Source of the DNA: an uncultured Rikenella sp. | GTDB lineage: Bacteria > Bacteroidota > Bacteroidia > Bacteroidales > Rikenellaceae | Assembly: GCF_910579375.1 (NCBI RefSeq) | Contig: NZ_CAJTUJ010000067.1 | Span: 1-10,348 of the forward strand | Direction of reading: 5' to 3' | DNA: 10,348 nucleotides | In this document: piece after piece, positions 1 through 4,848 of the stretch | How positions within the stretch are numbered: position 1 is the stretch's first letter | How the letters are laid out: the number at the start of each line of letters is the position of its first letter | The notes under the pieces: model-generated | The model's input: the letters and a program-made list of their open reading frames with translations, nothing else | The model's database searches: none | Told to the model about the DNA's origin: nothing | Program-made: the position numbers and the translations under genes

Positions 1-77
1 AAGGCGTGGCGCGCGTCTATCCTACGGGAGGGTACTGCCCTTACGCCGGGCGGGCGGTGCCTTCCGACACTCGGAAT

Positions 78-91
78 GGGCAGCCTCTACC
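78..91. repeat. 14-base direct repeat, copy 1
   Basis: The sequence GGGCAGCCTCTACC occurs here and again, identically and in the same orientation, at 258-271. Read on the minus strand, both copies are preceded by a similar, imperfect stretch containing CAAA and a purine-rich block, so the similarity extends to roughly 24 bases or more. At this copy the motif is one side of a foldable stem (30-40 with 78-92). I see no equivalent partner for copy 2. Confidence 0.6.
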
Positions 92-116
92 CCCATTCTT
101 TGTCCGCGCACCTGCA

Positions 117-158
117 CGATTCAGCTATATTCGGCTTACCGCCGAAATAGCTGAATCG
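117..158. repeat. Long perfect hairpin with one bulge
   Basis: Twelve bases at 117-128 (CGATTCAGCTAT) pair perfectly with 147-158. After a single bulged A at 129, six more pairs follow (TTCGGC with GCCGAA) around a TTACC loop. There is no T-tract on either side, so it is not an ordinary intrinsic terminator. It may be a processing or structural element of an RNA, or a protein-binding palindrome. Confidence 0.6.
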
Positions 159-257
159 CTCCTTTAGGCGGCGCGTGGTTACTTTTAAGTAATAAAGGCC
201 GCCCGCCGTGGCGCGAACGCGTCCGCCGGCGGGCCCCGCGTGCCCGCGGTGGGCAAA

Positions 258-271
258 GGGCAGCCTCTACC
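258..271. repeat. 14-base direct repeat, copy 2
   Basis: This is the second exact copy of GGGCAGCCTCTACC, 180 bases from copy 1. It directly follows a short hairpin (TGCCC/GGGCA, 241-255). Its function is unknown. Confidence 0.6.
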
Positions 272-423
272 TCGTTTTTTGACCGGGCGCCCACAAAGAA
301 CAGAACACAGCCTTCAAACACCCCCTTTTCCAAAAGCCAAACATCATTTACCGCCCCTCAAAACAACACATAACATTCGATTTATAATATATTCAAACCA
401 TTTAAATAAAATTTATAGTCGTT

Positions 424-457
424 TTTGAGAATATCCAACCAAAATAGTTTATATTTG
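424..457 (+). promoter_or_regulatory. Bacteroidetes-type promoter of the lipoprotein gene
   Basis: A perfect -7 box TATATTTG lies at 450-457, with TTTG at 424-427 and 22 bases between them. This matches the Bacteroidetes sigma-ABfr consensus (TTTG, ~19-22 bases, TAnnTTTG). The predicted start of transcription near 463 leaves a leader of about 20 bases before the ATG at 483. Confidence 0.65.
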
Positions 458-482
458 AGATTAGAACCAATTCCCCGACCCC

Positions 483-1463
483 ATGAGAACCATCCGGAGA
501 GCACCCCTTATCGTCAGCGCCATACTGTTGTGCACAGCGTGCAGACTGGACCGCCCCTCTCCCCTTCCACCCGGCCCCAGCTGCCAAGTGCAACTCCAGG
601 TCGAACGGGAAGTCGTAGTAGAGCAAGATCATCCCCTACGCGCAGACCGTACAGCCACCCGAGCCGAAGGCAAAGACCTCTATGCCGTTCAGATATATAA
701 AGGCTCCATCAAATACGCCTACGGCATTTTCGACGACCCCTCCCGGATGAAACTCGAGCTGGAAATCGGAAAGAGCTATAGAATTGAAGTCACCGTCGTA
801 GAACAAGCGACAGCAATCATAGCCTCCGGCGGAAACGGCACCTACGGAGCCCCGTTCGATCTGGGAGGTATCGGAAACGGGCCCGGCAAAGTGACCAACC
901 AGTTTACGAAAACTATGACCACCAGTCTGAACAACCTGACCCGAGGCGAAGCAACCCTTTCGGCAGAAACAACCCCTCAAAGCTACACCCGTCCGCCGGT
1001 TAGCCGTTTTTACGGTTGCCTGGACGGGGTCTCGCCCGAGACCGACACCCATCTCACCATCCCGCTCAAGTGGGTTTGTTTCGCCCTGAGCGTGCAGCCA
1101 CAAGATTTTCAGGAAGGCACCTTGGAGATCGAGATGGAAGGCGCCCCGAAACTGACGATCCCAGCCGGCGAACCGGGCGCCGTGACCAAGAAGACCTTCT
1201 GCTTCTCCCACGCCGATCCCTCGGCCGGAGAGTGGCAGGACGACGACTATCAGGAGAGCATTCCCACTACGATTCGGTGGATCAAGGCAGATGGAACGGA
1301 ACGCATTCTGCGCGAGAACCACCCGTTCGTTTTCACCCGGAAACATGAAAAAATCCTACACGTGATTTGCAGCGACAGCCCGAGCGACCAGCTCTTTCTC
1401 GACAAAGAATCCACCACGCTGCAACCCGAATCCCCCGAAATCATCCATCCTACAGAGGAATAA
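483..1463 (+). CDS. Putative cell-envelope lipoprotein of unknown function
   Basis: This is a 326-residue protein with a short lipoprotein signal peptide: basic start (MRTIRR), hydrophobic core about 8-16, and likely lipidated Cys20 in CTAC. The Cys at -3 makes this lipobox slightly atypical. The mature part is soluble-looking, and I see no further membrane segment. Residues about 66-85 read YAVQIYKGS..YAYGIFDD. I recall a similar Tyr-rich 'QIY...YAYGLFDD' pattern from uncharacterised Bacteroidales lipoproteins, often near fimbrial or surface genes, but I cannot assign a domain. After the lipid-attachment Cys there is no K-D/E-D/E surface-export signal, so inner-leaflet anchoring in the outer membrane is as likely as surface exposure. 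The gene stands alone: its own promoter lies at 424-457 and it ends just before the hairpin that was originally the tRNA-Lys terminator. The start is supported by the signal peptide and the promoter spacing. Confidence 0.75.
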   Translation: MRTIRRAPLIVSAILLCTACRLDRPSPLPPGPSCQVQLQVEREVVVEQDHPLRADRTATRAEGKDLYAVQIYKGSIKYAYGIFDDPSRMKLELEIGKSYRIEVTVVEQATAIIASGGNGTYGAPFDLGGIGNGPGKVTNQFTKTMTTSLNNLTRGEATLSAETTPQSYTRPPVSRFYGCLDGVSPETDTHLTIPLKWVCFALSVQPQDFQEGTLEIEMEGAPKLTIPAGEPGAVTKKTFCFSHADPSAGEWQDDDYQESIPTTIRWIKADGTERILRENHPFVFTRKHEKILHVICSDSPSDQLFLDKESTTLQPESPEIIHPTEE

Positions 1464-1492
1464 GCCGACTATCGGTTACAAAAATTGACTGT

Positions 1493-1529
1493 AAAAAACG
1501 AAGAGCCTCCTGATCGATCAGGAGACTCT
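1493..1529 (-). terminator. Displaced original terminator of the tRNA-Lys genes
   Basis: A near-perfect palindrome (1502-1515 with 1516-1529, one C-A mismatch) is followed on the minus strand by a TTTTTT run (1493-1498), so it terminates minus-strand transcripts. It directly abuts the att copy at 1533-1546, which is the cut-off 3' end of a tRNA-Lys gene. Before the prophage inserted, it would therefore have sat just downstream of tRNA-Lys(TTT). It may also help terminate the convergent lipoprotein gene. Confidence 0.75.
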
Positions 1530-1532
1530 CGC

Positions 1533-1546
1533 GTGATCCCGCTGGG
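1533..1546. repeat. att core, distal copy
   Basis: GTGATCCCGCTGGG is identical to 3663-3676, where it forms the 3' end of tRNA-Lys(TTT) (acceptor and part of the T stem). At this copy the rest of the tRNA is missing. This is the usual scar of integration into a tRNA 3' end by a tyrosine recombinase. Confidence 0.8.
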
Positions 1547-1600
1547 AGTAGTAGAATATCTATGTGGTTTTTTCATACTCCGGTAAATCCTTTTATTTGT

Positions 1601-1608
1601 TATATTTG
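1601..1608 (+). promoter_or_regulatory. Candidate -7 box upstream of the integrase
   Basis: TATATTTG matches the Bacteroidetes -7 consensus exactly, but I see no clear TTTG at the expected distance upstream. Downstream, a 7-base inverted repeat (CCGATGT 1620-1626, ACATCGG 1638-1644) sits between this box and the integrase start and could be an operator or leader hairpin. Confidence 0.4.
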
Positions 1609-1652
1609 CCACAAGCAAACCGATGTATGAAATATGCACATCGGATACAAAC

Positions 1653-1674
1653 CGCCCCAAATAGCGCCCCACGT
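1653..1674. repeat. Integrase arm-type repeat, integrase-end copy
   Basis: This 22-base stretch contains CGCCCCA twice, 12 bases apart, and matches 3598-3619 at 20 of 22 positions in the same orientation. It lies 107 bases inside the att core and directly abuts the integrase start codon at 1675. This position fits a recognition site for the N-terminal arm-binding domain of the integrase. Confidence 0.6.
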
Positions 1675-2136
1675 ATGCCTCACTCATTCCAGCTTCACAA
1701 TGCGAACTCGATCAAGTCGAGCATCATTCTTGTGGTGTACTTCCGAGGACGAAGGTACAGAAAACCTTTGAACGAATCAACATACGTCGCCGATTGGAAT
1801 ACGAAGGAGCAGCGGTGCCGGGTCGTGAAGAGAAACGAACTCGCCGAGGCCATCAACGAGAAGATCGACGCGTGGGAGGCGGCAGTAAAGGATACGATCA
1901 AACACTTCACGCCGCTGGCGGATACGCCTCCGCAGGAGGAGTTCTGGAGGCAGTTTACCTCCTTCTTCACGAAATCCTCCGACAAGTCTCCGGGGACGTT
2001 CTTCGTCGACTTCGTTGAGGACTACGGCCGGAAGGTCGAGAACCGCCGTATGGGCCTACGTCGACGAACTGGCCGAGTAATTATTAACCCTCAACCGACA
2101 GAGCGCCTCGCGGGGCGCTCTTTTTTACTACCATGA
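1675..2136 (+). pseudogene. Truncated tyrosine integrase (N-terminal fragment)
   Basis: The translation from this ATG begins in the style of Bacteroidetes phage and transposon integrases. An arm-type DNA-binding domain covers about residues 1-50 (SSIILVVYFRGRRYRKPLN, then WNTKEQR), followed by a helical linker (about 52-100) and the start of the core-binding SAM-like domain (FFVDFVEDYGRKVENR, about 109-124). The frame ends after ~153 residues, against roughly 370-420 in intact members. The whole catalytic domain with its R-H-x-x-R and Tyr residues is absent. The end of the frame runs through a phage terminator hairpin (2101-2126) and stops on the start of the next gene, so its tail is not natural sequence. 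Another frame ends AVWAYVDELAE at a TAA (2078-2080) just before that terminator and may be the tail of a lost phage gene. I chose ATG 1675 because the family alignment starts there and it follows the arm repeat; upstream in-frame ATGs exist. Confidence 0.75.
2101..2126 (+). terminator. Intrinsic terminator before the spanin-like gene
   Basis: GAGCGCC (2101-2107) pairs with GGCGCTC (2114-2120) and is followed by six T. It closely resembles the terminator after the next gene (2772-2797), and together they bracket the DUF6549 gene. Confidence 0.75.
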
Positions 2137-2747
2137 AAAAATACCTCAACATCGCCGCGGCTATATTGGCCGCCGTGCTCATTCTCGCCGTCCTGATTCA
2201 ACACAATACGATCCGACGGGTAAAGGCCGACCGGAATGTCTACAAGTCCAATACGGAGGCTCTCCTGAGCGAGAACGAGCACTACAAGACGAAGGATAGC
2301 CTCAACGCCGTCAGTACCAGGGCAATCGAGCTGAAGCTCGAGGAGTTCGAGCGGTACCGGGCCGAGGACGCGAAACTGATCTCGACCCTGCGGGCCGACA
2401 AGAAGCGCCTCGAATCCATCGCCACGGCCCAGACGGAGACGATCTATGCCCTCCGGTCGACCGTTCGGGACAGCATCGTATATATTAAAGGAAAGCCGAA
2501 TACTATCCGCTGTGTTGACTATCACGATACCTGGCTTGACTTCTCCGGATGCTTCTCCGGCGAGAACCTTTTCGAGGGTACGATCCGAAGCCGTGACAGC
2601 CTGCTCTACGTGGAGCACGTCGTTCCGAAGCGGTTCCTCGGGTTCCTCTGGAAGACCAAGCGGGTGAAGGAGCGGCGGCAGGAGATCGTCAGCCGGAATC
2701 CGCATACCGAGATCATTGGGGCGGAGTTTATCACGATCCGCAAGTGA
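2133..2747 (+). CDS. DUF6549 family phage protein, spanin-like
   Basis: This is a 204-residue membrane-anchored protein. A short basic start (MKKY) leads to one N-terminal membrane segment (about residues 5-22). A long charged helical stretch of probable coiled coil follows (about 25-110, with YKSNTEALLSENEHYKTKDS), then a C-terminal domain with FLGFLWKTKR (168-177) and SRNPHTEI (187-194). This layout and these motifs match DUF6549 proteins, which I know as a small gene of Bacteroidales prophages, commonly near lysis genes. The architecture (inner-membrane anchor plus periplasmic coiled coil) is like an Rz-type i-spanin, which would bridge the membranes in the last step of lysis. That role is an inference from topology and context. 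No separate o-spanin lipoprotein is seen. No clear promoter or Shine-Dalgarno site precedes it, and a terminator lies just upstream, so expression in this relic is doubtful. Confidence 0.8.
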   Translation: MKKYLNIAAAILAAVLILAVLIQHNTIRRVKADRNVYKSNTEALLSENEHYKTKDSLNAVSTRAIELKLEEFERYRAEDAKLISTLRADKKRLESIATAQTETIYALRSTVRDSIVYIKGKPNTIRCVDYHDTWLDFSGCFSGENLFEGTIRSRDSLLYVEHVVPKRFLGFLWKTKRVKERRQEIVSRNPHTEIIGAEFITIRK

Positions 2748-2771
2748 TCCGCCGTCCGTGGGCGGGTAATG

Positions 2772-2797
2772 AGCGACCTCTCGGGGTCGCTTTTTTT
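2772..2797 (+). terminator. Intrinsic terminator after the DUF6549 gene
   Basis: AGCGACC (2772-2778) pairs with GGTCGCT (2785-2791), followed by a run of T to 2797. It separates the lysis remnant from the hicAB unit. Confidence 0.8.
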
Positions 2798-2836
2798 GTG
2801 GCCGGCAAAAATAATTTCACTTTTTTCGGCTCGGAA

Positions 2837-2868
2837 TTTGCATAATGATATATTATTGTATATCCTTG
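2837..2868 (+). promoter_or_regulatory. Promoter of hicAB with candidate operator
   Basis: TTTG (2837-2840) and TATCCTTG (2861-2868, one mismatch to TAnnTTTG) are separated by 20 bases. Between them lies a small palindrome, ATAAT (2842-2846) and ATTAT (2852-2856), placed where HicB could bind and repress. Transcription would start near 2874, which is almost exactly the left end of the inverted repeat around hicAB. Confidence 0.55.
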
Positions 2869-2872
2869 TAGT

Positions 2873-2900
2873 GTCAAAACAAGCTAAGAACAATGAAACG
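2873..2900 (+). repeat. Left arm of the inverted repeat around hicAB
   Basis: GTCAAAACAAGCTA (2873-2886) is the exact reverse complement of 3514-3527. After a four-base insertion (AGAA) the match continues through CAATGA, one mismatch, and ACG, giving 23 matched positions. The arm contains the hicA start codon (2893-2895) and begins at the predicted transcription start. Confidence 0.85.
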
Positions 2901-3087
2901 CTACAAAGAAAAAGAGGTCATCAAGCTACTCACGAAGGACGGCTGGTACCTCGCAGAACAAGAGGGGAGTCACCGGCAGTACAAGCACCCGACGAAAAAG
3001 GGTCGAGTAACCGTCAACGGTAAGCCGAGCGAAACGCTCTCTCAGGAACTTCTAAACAGTATTTGGAAACAGGCGGGGTGGAAATAG
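2893..3087 (+). CDS. hicA: HicA toxin, mRNA interferase
   Basis: This 64-residue protein has the compact HicA fold, like a double-stranded-RNA-binding domain. An N-terminal helix (EKEVIKLLTKDGWYLAEQ) leads to the conserved GSHRQYKHP (about 25-33), with catalytic His27, then the strand GRVTVNG and a C-terminal helix (LSQELLNSIWKQAGW). HicA proteins cleave mRNA and arrest growth unless bound by HicB. Length and motif are complete, so the toxin should be active. It is the first gene of a two-gene unit, with hicB starting 24 bases downstream. Its start codon lies inside the left arm of a long inverted repeat whose right arm covers the hicB stop, so toxin translation may be controlled by mRNA folding as well as by HicB. 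The pair is probably addiction or anti-phage cargo retained from the prophage. Confidence 0.9.
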   Translation: MKRYKEKEVIKLLTKDGWYLAEQEGSHRQYKHPTKKGRVTVNGKPSETLSQELLNSIWKQAGWK

Positions 3088-3111
3088 CACCCCGCACAAA
3101 ACCACAGAATC

Positions 3112-3516
3112 ATGGAAAAGGTAATTATTAACGTCAGTTGGGATAAAAATTATAGCGCCGCCCCGGCCAATGAAGGGGTATGCGTCGTCGTAGCCGGAAA
3201 GACGCTCGACGAAGTGAAGGAGCGGATGGAGTACTCACTCGGGCGGCACCTTGCCGGAATGCGAGCCGATGGCGATCCGATCCCTGCGGAGTTCGCCGGG
3301 GAGTACGAGCTCGAATATCACCTCAACGTCCGGGCATTGCTTCACTATACGGAGGGTCTCGTTCCGCGCACGGCGCTTGCCCGGGCCTCCGGGATCAATG
3401 TAAAACAGTTGACCCACTACGCTTCGGGATGGCGTACCCCGCGCCCGGAGATGGAGCGCCGGATCACGAACGGAATCCGGGCCATCTGCCAGCAACTCTC
3501 ATCCGTCTCATTGTAG
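3112..3516 (+). CDS. hicB: HicB antitoxin
   Basis: This 134-residue protein is the partner of HicA. Residues about 1-50 resemble the partially degraded RNase H-like HicB domain (SWDKNYSAAPANEG followed by VVVAGKTLDEVKERMEYSL). Residues about 87-128 form a helix-turn-helix-like region (RTALARASGINVKQLTHYASGWRTP in overview) that would bind the operator and repress hicAB. The family role is to bind and neutralise HicA and autoregulate the operon. The gene follows hicA by 24 bases and shares its promoter and terminator, with no promoter of its own visible. The last codons and the TAG stop lie in the right arm of the inverted repeat (3504-3527). Confidence 0.85.
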   Translation: MEKVIINVSWDKNYSAAPANEGVCVVVAGKTLDEVKERMEYSLGRHLAGMRADGDPIPAEFAGEYELEYHLNVRALLHYTEGLVPRTALARASGINVKQLTHYASGWRTPRPEMERRITNGIRAICQQLSSVSL

Positions 3517-3527
3517 CTTGTTTTGAC
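3504..3527 (-). repeat. Right arm of the inverted repeat around hicAB
   Basis: On the minus strand this arm reads GTCAAAACAAGCTA, then CAATGAGACG, matching the left arm except for one base and a missing AGAA. It covers the hicB stop codon and ends 22 bases before the terminator hairpin, so it lies close to the 3' end of the hicAB mRNA. Confidence 0.85.
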
Positions 3528-3549
3528 GAACGTTATTTTGAGACGTGCT

Positions 3550-3577
3550 GCCCTCGCCCTCCGGCGGGGGCTTTTTT
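3550..3577 (+). terminator. Terminator of hicAB
   Basis: GCCCTCGCC (3550-3558) pairs with GGCGGGGGC (3563-3571) with one G-T wobble, followed by six T (3572-3577). Confidence 0.8.
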
Positions 3578-3597
3578 ACGACCTCCATTTTGCAATT

Positions 3598-3619
3598 CGC
3601 CCCAAATATCGCCCCAAGT
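3598..3619. repeat. Integrase arm-type repeat, tRNA-end copy
   Basis: This 22-base repeat matches 1653-1674 at 20 positions and again has two CGCCCCA units 12 bases apart. It lies 44 bases from the att core next to the tRNA, as expected for the second arm of an attachment site. Confidence 0.6.
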
Positions 3620-3624
3620 AAAAT

Positions 3625-3662
3625 AAAATATCCTCATAATCAATAGATTATGAGGATATTTT
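3625..3662 (-). terminator. Prophage-supplied terminator after tRNA-Lys(TTT)
   Basis: A perfect 17-base-pair stem (3625-3641 with 3646-3662, loop AATA) directly follows the 3' end of tRNA-Lys(TTT) and is flanked by T-rich sequence on both strands. It would stop the minus-strand tRNA transcripts in place of the displaced host terminator at 1493-1529, and could also stop read-through from hicAB. Confidence 0.75.
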
Positions 3663-3663
3663 G

Positions 3664-3736
3664 TGATCCCGCTGGGGCTCGAACCCAGGACCCCAACATT
3701 AAAAGTGTTGTGCTCTACCAGCTGAGCTACGGAATC
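3664..3736 (-). tRNA. tRNA-Lys (anticodon TTT)
   Basis: This is a 73-base cloverleaf without an encoded CCA. The acceptor GATTCCG pairs with CGGGATC and the discriminator is A. The D stem is GCTC/GAGC, the anticodon stem is CAACA/TGTTG around the loop CTTTTAA, and the T arm is CTGGG-TTCGAGC-CCCAG. Its 3' end is the integration site: the terminal bases 3663-3676 are repeated at 1533-1546. The prophage restored an intact tRNA, so the gene should still work. It lies 28 bases downstream of the CTT isoacceptor and shares its promoter. Confidence 0.97.
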
Positions 3737-3764
3737 AATATGCCTTGTTCTGCGTGCGAACTCG

Positions 3765-3837
3765 TGCTTCCCCAGGGGCTCGAACCCTGGACCCCAACAT
3801 TAAGAGTGTCGTGCTCTACCAACTGAGCTAGAGAAGC
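3765..3837 (-). tRNA. tRNA-Lys (anticodon CTT)
   Basis: This is a 73-base cloverleaf. The acceptor GCTTCTC pairs with GGGAAGC and the discriminator is A. The anticodon stem is CGACA/TGTTG around the loop CTCTTAA, and the T arm is CAGGG-TTCGAGC-CCCTG. There is no encoded CCA. It is promoter-proximal to the TTT isoacceptor. Its 3' end differs from its neighbour's, which explains why only the TTT gene carries the insertion. Confidence 0.97.
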
Positions 3838-3857
3838 AGGCGGCCCTTTCGGCACTG

Positions 3858-3888
3858 CAAAAGTAGACAAAATTTCGAACCGAGCAAA
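3858..3888 (-). promoter_or_regulatory. Promoter of the tRNA-Lys pair
   Basis: On the minus strand TTTG (3885-3888) and TACTTTTG (3858-3865) are separated by exactly 19 bases, a textbook Bacteroidetes promoter. It lies about 20 bases upstream of the first tRNA. Confidence 0.8.
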
Positions 3889-3986
3889 AAAATCGATCGA
3901 AAAAACGCAAAAAACACACCGGATATGACCGACAGATTGGCCGAAAAGTGGGTAATTCGGTCGAAAACAGGAGCTTAACGAAGCTC

Positions 3987-4017
3987 TTGACAGTTCGAAA
4001 AATATTGCCGATATTTG
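3987..4017 (+). promoter_or_regulatory. Candidate promoter of the DUF2148 gene
   Basis: TTGACA (3987-3992) is followed after 17 bases by GATATTTG (4010-4017), a seven-of-eight match to TAnnTTTG. Transcription near 4024 would leave a short leader before ATG 4039 or a ~36-base leader before ATG 4060. Confidence 0.5.
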
Positions 4018-4038
4018 ACATCGACCTCCGAACAGGGG

Positions 4039-4596
4039 ATGAAACCAACCGAATTTGTCATGATAGAGACCGAAACCGACCTCCGGAACGCGACCCTTCG
4101 TCAAGTCGCCCAGTTGATGATGAACGCCGCCCGCACAGCTCCGAAAGCCCGCGGCGTCGACCACCTCGAACTCGCGCTGCTCACCGGTGACACCATCGGA
4201 CGCCTCGCCGACCGGCTCGTCGTGATGAGCGCCGGGCCGGGACGCGGCTTTTTCGCCCGCGACGGGGCCAATATCCGCCAAGCGGGCGCAGTCGTCTTGT
4301 TCGGCACCCGACGCGCGACACTGGGGCTCGACTGCGGGTGGTGCGGGTTTCCGACCTGCGCAGCCAAGGAACAGCAGGCTCCGGAGGCACCGTGCGCCTT
4401 CAATATGAACGACCTCGGGATTGCCGTGGGGTCGGCAGTCTCGATCGCTGCCGACCACCGGGTGGACTGCCGCGTAATGTACTCGGTCGGGGTCGCGGCG
4501 CGAGATCTCGACCTGCTGCCGGGCTGCCACGCCGTACTGGGGGTGCCTTTGAGCGCCGGCGGCAAGAACCCTTTCTTCGACCGGAAACCGCTGTGA
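4039..4596 (+). CDS. DUF2148 ferredoxin-domain protein
   Basis: This 185-residue protein resembles the DUF2148 family. Near the start is the family signature ARTAPKARGVDHLE (31-44). The centre holds Cys99-x2-Cys102-x4-Cys107-x11-Cys119 (CGWCGFPTC, then APCAFN), which looks like an iron-sulfur cluster site, and a glycine-rich segment (DLGIAVGSAVSIAAD) follows. The tail LSAGGKNPFFDRK is also typical as I recall. No signal peptide is seen, so it should be cytoplasmic. The biochemical role of the family is unknown to me; the sequence suggests an electron-transfer or cofactor-binding protein. The start is uncertain: ATG 4039 is taken here, but ATG 4060 (MIETETD) would align better with relatives that begin just before the first helix. 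It is a single-gene unit with its own promoter and a very strong terminator. Confidence 0.85.
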   Translation: MKPTEFVMIETETDLRNATLRQVAQLMMNAARTAPKARGVDHLELALLTGDTIGRLADRLVVMSAGPGRGFFARDGANIRQAGAVVLFGTRRATLGLDCGWCGFPTCAAKEQQAPEAPCAFNMNDLGIAVGSAVSIAADHRVDCRVMYSVGVAARDLDLLPGCHAVLGVPLSAGGKNPFFDRKPL

Positions 4597-4618
4597 CCGT
4601 TATCCGAACCGGTTGCGC

Positions 4619-4661
4619 AGCCAGGCCCGGACTCTTTCGAGAGTCCGGGCCTGGCTTTTTT
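4619..4661 (+). terminator. Strong terminator after the DUF2148 gene
   Basis: A perfect 17-base-pair stem (4619-4635 with 4640-4656) is capped by a TTCG tetraloop and followed by a run of T. It begins 22 bases after the stop codon. Confidence 0.9.
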
Positions 4662-4725
4662 CTCCCCGTGCCACGCCCGTCCGATATCTGACAAAAAATT
4701 CGACTAATCGATTTGTATATCTGTC

Positions 4726-4811
4726 GTTTGCCGAAATAATCGTCACATTTTTCTCCGCAGTCGAGTTTCAATCCGGCCGGAAATTTCGTTTCTTTGTGCT
4801 ACTCGGCAAAC
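4726..4811. repeat. Short inverted repeat upstream of the recombinase gene
   Basis: GTTTGCCGA (4726-4734) is repeated inverted as TCGGCAAAC (4803-4811), enclosing 68 AT-rich bases just upstream of the serine recombinase gene. Nine bases is short, so chance is possible. I see no clear consensus promoter between 4662 and 4848. Confidence 0.3.
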
Positions 4812-4848
4812 CGTACTATTTACCAACCTCTTCATATTATTTTCGACC

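Larger units (their letters stand above)
1..482. other. Intergenic region with hairpins, no convincing gene
   Basis: I see no protein gene that I can support here. The left ~300 bases are GC-rich and rich in inverted repeats; from about 310 to 440 the sequence turns AT-rich and leads into the promoter of the lipoprotein gene. Visible structures are a compact foldable element at 30-92, a long hairpin at 117-158, a short hairpin TGCCC/GGGCA at 241-255, and a 14-base motif repeated at 78-91 and 258-271. The small minus-strand reading frame over 136-333 has an Arg/Pro-rich translation with no recognisable domain, so I treat it as spurious. The structures could belong to an untranslated leader or small RNA read on the minus strand towards the left edge, but the gene it would serve is outside the window. 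Confidence 0.5.
1533..3676. mobile_element. Degraded prophage integrated in tRNA-Lys
   Basis: A 2.1 kb insertion is bounded by the 14-base att repeat (1533-1546 and 3663-3676). Just inside each end lies a copy of a 22-base repeat that resembles integrase arm-binding sites. Its cargo is the N-terminal part of a tyrosine integrase at one end, then a DUF6549 spanin-like gene typical of Bacteroidales phage lysis modules, then a hicAB toxin-antitoxin pair. No structural or replication genes remain, so a large internal deletion has probably joined the integrase end to the lysis end near 2045-2080. The element supplies a new terminator for the tRNA (3625-3662). With no catalytic integrase domain it should not be self-mobile. 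Confidence 0.8.

Noticed and set aside
30..92. Resemblance of the minus-strand sequence GGTAGAGGC to the lysine riboswitch (L box)
   Set aside because: Only the short AGAGG block matches. The later conserved blocks of the lysine aptamer are missing and the folded part is far too short.
136..333. Minus-strand reading frame of 65 codons
   Set aside because: It runs through the strong hairpin at 117-158 region and GC repeats, and the product is Arg/Pro-rich with no domain.
636..1346. Minus-strand frame inside the lipoprotein gene
   Set aside because: It has no promoter, no signal and no recognisable motif. The plus-strand gene has a promoter and a lipoprotein signal.
3727..4530. Minus-strand frame of 267 codons spanning a tRNA and the DUF2148 gene
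   Set aside because: It runs through a tRNA gene, a tRNA promoter and a real gene on the other strand.
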